Assembly: GCF_001949125.1 (NCBI RefSeq)
Contig: NZ_MSTI01000063.1
Location: 1-18,164, forward strand
Reading direction: 5' to 3'
Source: Deinococcus marmoris
GTDB lineage: Bacteria > Deinococcota > Deinococci > Deinococcales > Deinococcaceae
DNA length: 18,164 bases
Shown: positions 1-5,994 of the stretch, piece by piece
How positions within the stretch are numbered: the first letter of the stretch is position 1
Layout: the number at the start of each line of letters is the position of its first letter
Made by a program: the position numbers and the translations under genes
Notes under the pieces: generated by a model
What the model was told of the DNA's origin: nothing
What the model saw: the letters and a program-made list of their open reading frames with translations, nothing else
Database searches by the model: none

Positions 1-371
1 GGGGCATGGGGGCGTTTCCGCTGACCCAGTGGCTCAGGGTCAGGCCCCCCTTGGAGCGTCAGGCGCGCGAACACCACCTGACCACGGCTCAGCGCGTAAT
101 GAACCGCCCGGAGACCGATCTTGAGGTAGCTCAGCGCCCGCTGCCAGTGGGGATCGACGACACGTCGATCCCCACGCTGCACCACCTCAATGCCTTCGGA
201 CACGAGCAGCACGGTCGCTACGGCCAGCACGGTCACCAAGCGTTCGAGACTGGGTGCATCTCGCACTTTGGAACCTTCCAACCCGAACAAACCACTTTTC
301 TCATCCAGAAAGCCTTCCTCAATCTGAAATCGCTCGCCATATTGGGGGCATCTGAGAACTGGAACGGCGGA
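1..371 (-). pseudogene. IS4-family transposase, C-terminal fragment
   Basis: On the minus strand the frame is open from 371 to the window edge, with a TAA stop at 374-372 just upstream and no good start codon, so the 5' two thirds of the gene are missing. The visible part carries an exact Y-x2-R-x3-E-x6-K signature (Tyr codon 341-339, Arg 332-330, Glu 320-318, Lys 299-297; residues [15 protein letters not shown]), which holds the catalytic Glu of IS4-type DDE transposases. About 100 residues typical of the C-terminal tail follow ([15 protein letters not shown], then a Leu/Val-rich helix). The first two catalytic Asp are absent. This is seen directly; family membership comes from the motif. 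Whether the C-terminus is complete cannot be judged because it leaves the window. It differs in sequence from the other two transposases here. Confidence 0.75.
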
Positions 372-961
372 TTACTTTAGTGACTCAAGTTGCAATTTCC
401 AGAGCATTGGAAAACCAGTACAAAATTGATTGCTCCTGAATGCCGCAGCAGGTGTTCCAGATGCGTGTGCAGGCGCTGGCCGAGCGAGACCAGCAGGTTG
501 TCCAGCACGCTGCTCAGGCTGTCACCGTGGCTGTAGCATAGATCCTGGTGGTGACCAGCAGCCCCGCCCCCTGCGCCAGCGCGAAGCCCAAGGCGCGGAC
601 CTGCGCCTACTGCTGCCTGGTCTCGATGCCCACGGTCATCAGGTCCAATACCTGGCCCAGATCGGTTACCGCGCGCACCAGCGCCGTCCCGTTACCGCCC
701 CCATCCAGACCCGCAATGAAGCCCGCAGCCCACCTTCGGGTTGCGGCCATCTGTCCACCGTGCCCAGAGTCAGTAGACAGCCTTCCAGCCCTGACCAGAT
801 CAATGCCCTGAATTCGGGACTCAGGCTAAAGCAACGCTGAGTCAACAATGTCAGATTTTTGAGACAACACTCATTCTAAATTCATGGAAAGTTTAAGCCC
901 TCATCTTCACGCTGGAGCGGAAAAACTTTTGTTCTCGCCGTGTCGCCTCAAGGAGATCACC
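372..961. other. Non-coding interval with relic DNA and the pilus leader
   Basis: No intact gene is credible here. Open frames on both strands give Arg/Pro/Ala-rich translations without domain signatures. The middle part (about 514-835) is a decayed EAL domain, listed separately. The stretch 841-900 is clearly AT-richer than its surroundings and is the likely promoter region of the first pilus subunit, although I see no convincing -35/-10 pair (a TAnnnT-type TAAATT lies at 877-882). Nothing recognisable is seen in 372-513. Confidence 0.5.
514..835 (-). pseudogene. Degraded EAL-domain (c-di-GMP phosphodiesterase) relic
   Basis: Read on the minus strand, several short frames together follow the C-terminal half of an EAL domain. 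In order: SPEFRAL near 800-830, GIDLV in another frame, LGTVDRWPQP, then from about 723 downward FIAGLDGGGNGTALVRAV, TDLGQVLDLMTV, GIETRQQ, AQVRALGFALAQG. This matches the family order (KxDRSF, LVRxI..LG..L, AEGIET, LxxLGF..GQGYL). Lesions are visible: the AE of AEGIE is missing, an in-frame TAG lies at 609-607, at least two frame changes occur around 730-800, and the GY of QGYL is replaced. It cannot make a working phosphodiesterase. The alignment to EAL is my pattern reading, strengthened by comparison with the intact EAL domain at 16900-17600 in this window. Confidence 0.6.
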
Positions 962-1417
962 ATGAAAAAGTTTGTTGTTGCTGCCCTGTCCGCTGCCCTG
1001 CTGTCTACCGCCGTCGCCGGAACCGCCAGTACGTCCATCACCATCAACGCCAACGTGCTGTCCTCCTGCATTTTCGACAGTGGTGTTACTGCCCCCGCCA
1101 GCTTCAACTATGACGCCCTGACTGGAACCAGCGACACCGTGAGCGGTGGAGCCACCCTGTACTGCAACGCGGGCACCGTCCTGACGGCCACCCCCGCCGC
1201 TGATGGCACTGTCGCCCTGACCAGCGCGAGCACCAGCGGCGTCCTCAACACCACATACACACTGTCCGCCACGCCGAACGCTGGGGCCGGGACGGGCGGC
1301 TATGCCGGCGCTGACCAGGTCGTCTACAGCCTGACGGCCAGCGCGGCCTCTGGCCAGTGGGGCGTGCCGACCGCCGCCGATTACACCGGCACCGTCGACA
1401 TCAACGTCACGTTCTGA
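962..1417 (+). CDS. Spore coat U (SCPU) domain pilus subunit 1
   Basis: This 151-residue secreted protein is probably the first, and perhaps major, subunit of a Csu-type chaperone-usher pilus. The ATG at 962 is chosen over the upstream in-frame ATG at 884 because AAGGAG (950-955) is correctly spaced and MKKFVVAALSAALLSTAVAG is a textbook signal peptide. The mature N-terminus (SITINANVLSSC) has the alternating pattern of a donor strand ahead of the first conserved Cys. A second Cys follows in LYCNAGT, and the chain ends in the family's C-terminal strand (GTVDINVTF) after GQWGVPT. These features fit the SCPU/Csu subunit family. It heads the locus; a GC-rich hairpin at 1440-1464 follows, which could raise its dosage relative to downstream genes. 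Its number in the pilus shaft is inferred, not shown. Confidence 0.88.
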   Translation: MKKFVVAALSAALLSTAVAGTASTSITINANVLSSCIFDSGVTAPASFNYDALTGTSDTVSGGATLYCNAGTVLTATPAADGTVALTSASTSGVLNTTYTLSATPNAGAGTGGYAGADQVVYSLTASAASGQWGVPTAADYTGTVDINVTF

Positions 1418-1439
1418 GCCTGCCTCCAACCGTGATCCT

Positions 1440-1464
1440 GCGGCCCGCCCGCCTGCTGGGCCGC
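1440..1464 (+). terminator. GC-rich hairpin after first pilus subunit (attenuator candidate)
   Basis: A perfect 7-bp inverted repeat GCGGCCC / GGGCCGC with an 11-nt loop lies in the 82-nt gap between the first two SCPU genes. There is no T-tract, so it may be a partial terminator or an mRNA-stabilising 3' structure rather than a full stop. Confidence 0.4.
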
Positions 1465-1499
1465 CCCCTGTGTTCTGACCTGTGTATTCAAGGAGCCGT

Positions 1500-1961
1500 A
1501 TGCGTCTGAAATTTGTTCCCGTCCTGCTGGCCGCCGCGTTGGGTGTGGCCACCGCCATTCCCATCGGTCCCTCCGCCCCCATCGCGATCAACGCCAATGT
1601 GCAGGACGCCTGTGAAATCACCGCCGCGCCCTCGATCACGTTCAGCTACGAGGCTGCCAGCGCCACCGCCATCACGGGCGGGAGCGATGTCAGCGTGCAC
1701 TGCAACCAGGACACCACCTTCCTGGCAGGCTACTGGAACGACACGCAGGCGAATGCGGACGGCACGGTGGACCTGATCGGCCCCGGTGGTCAGGTGCTTC
1801 AGGTCAAGCTGGACACGGAATTCGATCCGATCATCCAGAGTTCTGACGCCACGGACGGCAGCCGGCTCACCTTCGGCATCACGGCCACCGCCGAACCGGG
1901 TCAATGGACCGCCGCAGTCGGTGCCTACAGCGCCACGTTCGACTACTTCGTCGGCTGGTAA
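1500..1961 (+). CDS. SCPU domain pilus subunit 2
   Basis: This is a 153-residue secreted SCPU-family pilus subunit. ATG 1500 is preferred over GTG 1482 because AAGGAG (1490-1495) sits 4 nt upstream of it and the signal peptide MRLKFVPVLLAAALGVATA begins there. The mature protein opens with the donor-strand-like segment APIAINANVQDAC. The conserved Cys pair is DAC and VHC, and GQW precedes the last strand. The C-terminus is unusual: it ends FDYFVGW instead of the common TVTF/TVEF. It lies 82 nt after subunit 1 and 31 nt before the first lipoprotein, so the three genes are probably cotranscribed. It may be a minor or adaptor subunit; the role is inferred. Confidence 0.85.
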   Translation: MRLKFVPVLLAAALGVATAIPIGPSAPIAINANVQDACEITAAPSITFSYEAASATAITGGSDVSVHCNQDTTFLAGYWNDTQANADGTVDLIGPGGQVLQVKLDTEFDPIIQSSDATDGSRLTFGITATAEPGQWTAAVGAYSATFDYFVGW

Positions 1962-1992
1962 GTCGGCGCTCTGAAGACCTGAGGTCAAGACT

Positions 1993-2922
1993 GTGAAACG
2001 CACTGCTCCCCTGTTCCTGCTTCCCCTGCTGCTGGCCGCCTGCGGCCAGCCCTCTCCCCCCTCCGTCGCATCTGGCCCTGCCGCGTCCAACTCCGCCGCC
2101 CTGCCGTCCAGTGTGATGACGGGCACCGCCAGCGCCGCCGACATCGCCCGCTTTGAAGCCGGCGTCGAGCGTGACCTGGCCGCGCTGGGAATGGGCGGTC
2201 AACTGACCGCCCAGGGGGCTGCCCCCAAGTCGTATCTGAACGTGCTCAGGGTCAACGACAGCAGTGCCCGCGCGTACCTGAAGACCACCTTCCCCACCGC
2301 GACGGGTTGCACGCTGGACTGGGGCGACAGCAGCACGCAGTCGATCAGCACACCCAGCACGGTGGCGACCGATAAGCAAGACCACACCTACGCGCAGAGT
2401 GGCGCTTACACCATCACGCTGACCTGCGGCACCACTGTCAAAACCTCCAGCTTCCAGACCACCGTGGTCTCCAGCCCCAACGTCATGGGATTCTTTGATG
2501 AGTATGCTGGAAGTTTAGGGAATTCTATTACAGAGGTAGGCCAGTCTTATATTGAGAAAGGCTTCAAATTTGCTTCTCCCGAGAACTATATTACCAATAC
2601 CATCTGGAGTCTCCCTCAGGGTCATGGCGGATTACTCATGTACTGTTATCAGCAAGAGAGTCTCACGTATTTTGAAACAACCACGGGGCAACTCTTCGAT
2701 CTTCAGTCGATTACTGCTGGAAATCTCGGTGCACCAGTAACGATATTCGGCTATGACAGTCTTGGGGGGCTGATCGGCAGCGCCGAGTTTACAAACGCTA
2801 CAAATTACGGTGCGCCCTTCGAAACCCGGGTTCTCGGGTGGAAGAATGTGGCCCGCGTGACGTGTTCGGGTGACGACTATCTCCACATCGACGATCTGGA
2901 CGTCTCGGTCCAGGCCCCCTGA
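1993..2922 (+). CDS. Lipoprotein with PKD-like and jelly-roll-like domains, copy 1
   Basis: This 309-residue predicted lipoprotein starts at GTG 1993, 7 nt after GAGGT. It has a lipoprotein signal (MKRTAPLFLLPLLLAACGQ, lipobox LAAC, lipidated Cys about residue 17), then a Ser/Ala/Pro linker. A PKD-like beta domain follows at about residues 90-160 (LDWGD, HTYAQSGAYTITLTC). The C-terminal domain (about 165-309) contains GFKF, TIFGYDSLGGLIGSAEF and LHIDDLDV, which resembles jelly-roll surface domains of the type that end in an (I/L)DNL-like strand. The first half is GC-rich, while about 2480-2820 is noticeably AT-rich, as if the C-terminal module came from elsewhere. Function is unknown; a pilus-anchoring or surface-binding role is inferred only from its place inside the pilus locus. 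The next gene is a near-duplicate. Confidence 0.8.
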   Translation: MKRTAPLFLLPLLLAACGQPSPPSVASGPAASNSAALPSSVMTGTASAADIARFEAGVERDLAALGMGGQLTAQGAAPKSYLNVLRVNDSSARAYLKTTFPTATGCTLDWGDSSTQSISTPSTVATDKQDHTYAQSGAYTITLTCGTTVKTSSFQTTVVSSPNVMGFFDEYAGSLGNSITEVGQSYIEKGFKFASPENYITNTIWSLPQGHGGLLMYCYQQESLTYFETTTGQLFDLQSITAGNLGAPVTIFGYDSLGGLIGSAEFTNATNYGAPFETRVLGWKNVARVTCSGDDYLHIDDLDVSVQAP

Positions 2923-3086
2923 TTATTTTCACTTGATCATGCACCCCACCTTCCGCCCGCAATCTACTGGCAAAGTACAGTATAGAAAGCGGGTGGAATA
3001 GGTTCAACGGCTGATATCGCCCCCAGATTTCTTTCGAATTACCATTTCGAGCGGGGCAACGCCATAGTTCAGAGAGGTTTAGCCTT
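2923..3086 (+). promoter_or_regulatory. Structured spacer between the lipoprotein copies
   Basis: This gap does not resemble the leader of copy 1. It contains a nested inverted repeat. The outer arms are TTCCGCCCGC (2951-2960) and GCGGGTGGAA (2989-2998), which pair over 10 bp in RNA with one G-U. The inner arms are TACTG (2965-2969) and CAGTA (2978-2982). A -10-like TATAGA lies at 2981-2986 inside the structure. It may end transcription after copy 1, start it for copy 2, or switch between the two; no -35 is convincing. The ribosome site of copy 2 is GAGAGG, about 9 nt before its ATG. Confidence 0.4.
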
Positions 3087-4022
3087 ATGAAACGAATTGC
3101 ATCCCTCCTCCTGCTTCCCCTGCTGCTCGCCGCCTGCGGCCAGCCCTCTCCCCCCTCCGCCGCATCTGGCCCTGCCGCGTCTAGCTCTGCGGCCCTGCCG
3201 TCCAGTGTGGCGACAGGCACCGCCAGCGCCGCCGACATCGCCCGCTTTGAAGCCGGCGTCGAGCGTGACCTGGCCGCGCTGGGAATGGGCGGTCAACTGA
3301 CCGCCCAGGGGGCTGCCCCCAAGTCGTACCTGAACGTGCTCAGGGTCAACGACAGCAGCGCCCGCGCGTACCTGAAGACCACCTTTCCCACCGCCACGGG
3401 TTGCACGCTGGACTGGGGCGACAGCGGCACGCAGTCGATCAACACGCCCAGCACGGTGGCCACCGATCAGCAGAACCACACCTACACGCAGAGTGGCGCT
3501 TACACCATCACGCTGACCTGCGGCACCAACGTCAAAACGTCGAGCTTCCAGGCCACCGTGGTCTCCAGCCCCAACGTCATGGGTTTCTTTGATGAGTACG
3601 CCGCCGGAATGCAGTGGAACGGTTATCAGCCTGTAGACGGGATCTATACTGAGAAAGGCTTCAAATTTAGTGCTCCCGAAATATATATTACCAATAATAT
3701 CTGGAGTCTCCCTCAGGGTCATGGCGGATTACTCATGGCATGTTATCAGCAAGAGAGTCTCACGTATTTTGAAACAACCACGGGACAACTCTTCGATCTT
3801 CAGTCGATTACTGCTGGAAATCTCGGTGCACCAGTAACGATATTCGGCTATGACAGTCTTGGGGGGCTGATCGGCAGCGCCGAGTTTACAAACGCTACAA
3901 ATTACGGTGCGCCCTTTGAAACCCGGGTCCTGGGGTGGAAGAATGTGGCCCGCGTGACGTGCTCGGGTGACGACTATCTCCACATCGACGATCTGGACGT
4001 CTCGGTTCACACCCCGGATTAA
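3087..4022 (+). CDS. Lipoprotein with PKD-like and jelly-roll-like domains, copy 2
   Basis: This 311-residue tandem paralogue of the gene at 1993 starts with ATG and has the same lipobox (LLLAACGQ), linker, PKD-like segment (LDWGD, HTYTQSGAYTITLTC) and C-terminal domain. DNA identity is very high over the first ~450 nt and again over the last ~320 nt, but a short middle stretch differs: EYAAGMQWNGYQPVDGIYT here against EYAGSLGNSITEVGQSYI in copy 1, with SAPEIYITNNI against ASPENYITNTI. The duplication is therefore recent or kept uniform by gene conversion, with one variable window that might define binding specificity. The AT-rich C-terminal half is shared with copy 1. A double hairpin at 4062-4112 follows. 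Exact function is unknown. Confidence 0.8.
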   Translation: MKRIASLLLLPLLLAACGQPSPPSAASGPAASSSAALPSSVATGTASAADIARFEAGVERDLAALGMGGQLTAQGAAPKSYLNVLRVNDSSARAYLKTTFPTATGCTLDWGDSGTQSINTPSTVATDQQNHTYTQSGAYTITLTCGTNVKTSSFQATVVSSPNVMGFFDEYAAGMQWNGYQPVDGIYTEKGFKFSAPEIYITNNIWSLPQGHGGLLMACYQQESLTYFETTTGQLFDLQSITAGNLGAPVTIFGYDSLGGLIGSAEFTNATNYGAPFETRVLGWKNVARVTCSGDDYLHIDDLDVSVHTPD

Positions 4023-4061
4023 CCGTTGTTCAGCAGAAGTGTGCGGTCCGCATAGACCCAA

Positions 4062-4112
4062 CCGTTCTCAAACGGGGAGAGCGCCAGGGAAAGACTTTCC
4101 CTGGCGCTCTCC
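4062..4112 (+). terminator. Double hairpin with a perfect 37-nt palindrome
   Basis: Two stem-loops follow the lipoprotein stop. The first is CCGTT-CTCA-AACGG (4062-4075). Directly after it, GGAGAGCGCCAGGGAAAG (4076-4093) is matched perfectly by its reverse complement at 4095-4112 around a single central base. No T-run follows on either side. The very stable structure most likely blocks transcription or protects the upstream mRNA 3' end, and it divides the pilus locus into two transcription blocks. Confidence 0.65.
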
Positions 4113-4164
4113 ACGTTGAATGTGAACAAACTCGCGCCTGTCCCCCCAGTCTTCGGTGTTCCAG

Positions 4165-4192
4165 GTGTGGACCGGCTTCCACACGCTAAACT
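4165..4192 (+). promoter_or_regulatory. Candidate promoter/operator for second pilus block
   Basis: An inverted repeat GTGTGGA (4165-4171) / TCCACAC (4178-4184) with a 6-nt loop is followed 2 nt later by a TAnnnT-type -10 element TAAACT (4187-4192), 34 nt before the subunit 3 start. No clear -35 is present. The repeat overlaps the expected spacer, so it could be an operator. Evidence is limited to the sequence pattern. Confidence 0.35.
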
Positions 4193-4226
4193 GACCTCCA
4201 GCCACCCTCTCTTTGTGGAGTCACCC

Positions 4227-4733
4227 ATGTTTAAAGTCGTCACCGCGCTTCTTCCGCTTCTTCTTGTTCCGTCCGCCCTGGCCGCTTCCGCCACCGCCAC
4301 CATTCCGGTCAACGCCACCACGCAGTCGGCCTGTCAGTTCGACACCGCCAACAACAGCCCCACCATTGATCTGCCTGACTACGAGGCTGCGCTGGCCAGC
4401 ACATACGTCGCCGACCAGGCCCAGGTCTCAATCAGCGTGTACTGCAACAAGGGCACGCCTCTGTCCGCCCGCAAAATCGGCGGCAGTGCCCTGGCCACCA
4501 CGAGGGCGTCAGCCGTCACCATTCCACTCGCGCTGGACGGCGTGGCAAACAATCCTACCGTCAACGCGCTGGTGTGGTACACGGTGGGCGGATCGAACAC
4601 CGTTCCAAACGGCGCGTTCAAGGGGGCAACCCGCTACGTGTCCGTGGTGCGTTCCGGGTGGCCGCAGGCCGCTCAGTTCAGTACGCCGACCGGGTTTTAT
4701 AGCGGCACCGTCGATTTCACGGTGGAGTTCTGA
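4227..4733 (+). CDS. SCPU domain pilus subunit 3
   Basis: This is a 168-residue secreted SCPU-family subunit. ATG 4227 is selected because GTGGAG (4215-4220) precedes it by 6 nt and the signal peptide MFKVVTALLPLLLVPSALA starts there; the frame extends upstream to 4116 but gives no signal. The mature N-terminus ATATIPVNATTQSAC has the donor-strand pattern. Conserved Cys occur in SAC and VYC, and the C-terminal strand is GTVDFTVEF. It is longer than subunits 1 and 2 in its central region (TVGGSNTVPNGAFKGATRYV). It leads the second block, with the next subunit only 14 nt downstream. A structural or adaptor pilin role is inferred from the family. Confidence 0.86.
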   Translation: MFKVVTALLPLLLVPSALAASATATIPVNATTQSACQFDTANNSPTIDLPDYEAALASTYVADQAQVSISVYCNKGTPLSARKIGGSALATTRASAVTIPLALDGVANNPTVNALVWYTVGGSNTVPNGAFKGATRYVSVVRSGWPQAAQFSTPTGFYSGTVDFTVEF

Positions 4734-4747
4734 AGGGGGTGACCAGG

Positions 4748-5164
4748 ATGGCCCAGCAATGGCGGTTCAGGATCTTCGGCGGCGGCCTGCTGGCCTGCTG
4801 GCTGCTGGGCGGCGCGGCCCAGGCCGCCTGCGGGTTTGGCGTGCCGGTGTCCAGCGCGCTGGACACCTACGGCTACGTGCAGGACTGGACGCAGAACATT
4901 CAGGTGCCGGTGAGCTGCGACGGCGGCAGCGTCGTCAGTGCCGTGCAGCTCAGCAGCGTGGACGGCACCGTGGACCTGGCCACCAACCGCTTCCTGGGCG
5001 TGATGCGCTCCGGGAGTGACCCGCTGACGTATTTCATTCCGGACGCCACGCAACTGCGCGTGCTGGCCGGGGTGTTGAGCCTGAACGTGACGGTGCCGGG
5101 TGGACAGTGGGGCGCGCCGACCGGCACGTACACCGATACCCTGACCGTGACCGTGGAGTTTTAA
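4748..5164 (+). CDS. SCPU domain pilus subunit 4, candidate tip subunit
   Basis: This 138-residue secreted SCPU-family protein has ATG 4748 preceded by a GGGGTG ribosome site at 4736-4741. GTG 4739 is also in frame but too close to that site. A hydrophobic signal peptide ends at GGAAQA. The mature chain then begins at once with ACGFGVPV, so only one residue precedes the first conserved Cys. The other three subunits have 12 or more residues there that fit a donor strand. The second Cys is VSC, GGQWGAPTGTYTD leads into the end strand DTLTVTVEF. In donor-strand exchange, a subunit without an N-terminal extension can only sit at the distal end. A tip role is therefore inferred, although known Csu tip proteins are usually two-domain. 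Confidence 0.82.
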   Translation: MAQQWRFRIFGGGLLACWLLGGAAQAACGFGVPVSSALDTYGYVQDWTQNIQVPVSCDGGSVVSAVQLSSVDGTVDLATNRFLGVMRSGSDPLTYFIPDATQLRVLAGVLSLNVTVPGGQWGAPTGTYTDTLTVTVEF

Positions 5165-5237
5165 GGCACACCGCCCCCCGCGCTTCCCCCGCCCCTTCTT
5201 CCCTGGCCCTGCGGCCTTCCCCACCGAGGCGAATCCC

Positions 5238-5957
5238 ATGTTGGCAAATCCCCTGTTGAAGTTCAGACGAGCGTTCCTGTTCCTGTGCCTCCTGACGCTG
5301 GTCAGTCCGGCCCAGGCCGCCAAATTCGTGCTGAGTCCCGTGCTGCTCAACCTGCAACCTGCACAGGGCCTCACGACGTCGACCACCATCACCAATACCG
5401 ACACGGTGCCGGCCGAGTTCACGGCGGAAGTGCTGCTCTGGACCCAGAAGGACGGCAAGGAAGTGCTGGTGCCCACGCGGGACGCGGTGGTCAGTCCCAT
5501 GAACTTCAAGGTGGCTCCGGGCCGCAGCCAGGTGGTGCGCGTGGCGCTGCGCCGTCCGCCCACGGCGGCGTCGGTGACCTTCCGGCTGATGATCCGGCAA
5601 CAGGTACAGCCGGCGGCGGCGGGCAGCAGCAGCGTCACGATCACGCCCCGCTACGTGTTCAGCCTGCCACTGTTCGCCGAGAAGGCGGGAGCACAGCCCA
5701 ACGTCGCGCTCAGCGCGGTGCAGCGCGACGGCGCGACGTATCTGGTGTTCAACAACACGGGTAACGGCTACGGGGTCTTCCGCAATATCCGCCTGTCGGG
5801 CGGGGGCCAGAGCGCCGAACTGGGCAACCAGTATGTGCTCAGTGGCTCGACCATGGAGCTGAAGTTGCCGCCGACCCTGACGGGGGCCAGGGTGCTTGAA
5901 TTCAGCGCCGAGGACGTGGGCCAGAAACCGACGAGAGCCACACTCAATGTGCCGTGA
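5238..5957 (+). CDS. Periplasmic pilus assembly chaperone (PapD/CsuC-like)
   Basis: This 239-residue predicted periplasmic chaperone would cap SCPU subunits by donor-strand complementation and deliver them to the usher. ATG 5238 has GAGGCG 7 nt upstream. A signal peptide ends near SPAQA. The first Ig-like domain (about 30-150) shows FVLSPVLLNLQPAQGLTTSTTITNTD, the typical opening strands, and FKVAPGRSQVVRVALRR, matching the family's PG.xQ.vRv. region. The second domain spans about 155-239. Length agrees with the family (220-260). It lies between the subunits and the usher, the normal Csu order. The downstream hairpin at 5962-5982 separates it from the usher. Confidence 0.88.
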   Translation: MLANPLLKFRRAFLFLCLLTLVSPAQAAKFVLSPVLLNLQPAQGLTTSTTITNTDTVPAEFTAEVLLWTQKDGKEVLVPTRDAVVSPMNFKVAPGRSQVVRVALRRPPTAASVTFRLMIRQQVQPAAAGSSSVTITPRYVFSLPLFAEKAGAQPNVALSAVQRDGATYLVFNNTGNGYGVFRNIRLSGGGQSAELGNQYVLSGSTMELKLPPTLTGARVLEFSAEDVGQKPTRATLNVP

Positions 5958-5961
5958 GACC

Positions 5962-5982
5962 GCCCGGGCCGTAGGCCCGGGC
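5962..5982 (+). promoter_or_regulatory. Hairpin between chaperone stop and usher ribosome site
   Basis: GCCCGGGCC (5962-5970), loop GTA, GGCCCGGGC (5974-5982) form a perfect 9-bp all-GC stem. It sits exactly between the chaperone stop codon and the AGGGGGAG ribosome site of the usher (5983-5990). No T-tract follows. It probably lowers usher transcription or translation relative to the chaperone and subunits. Confidence 0.5.
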
Positions 5983-5994
5983 AGGGGGAGCCTG

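Noticed and set aside
430..840. 136-codon plus-strand open frame before the pilus locus
   Set aside because: The translation is Arg/Pro/Gln-rich without domain features; the opposite strand gives a recognisable EAL relic.
893..1639. Long open frame on the minus strand over pilus subunits 1 and 2
   Set aside because: It is Gly/Arg/Ala-rich with no domain and lies opposite two genes with signal peptides and ribosome sites; it is a GC-rich shadow.
4076..4112. Palindrome as part of a CRISPR array or attachment site
   Set aside because: It occurs once, with no spaced repeats, cas genes or integrase nearby.
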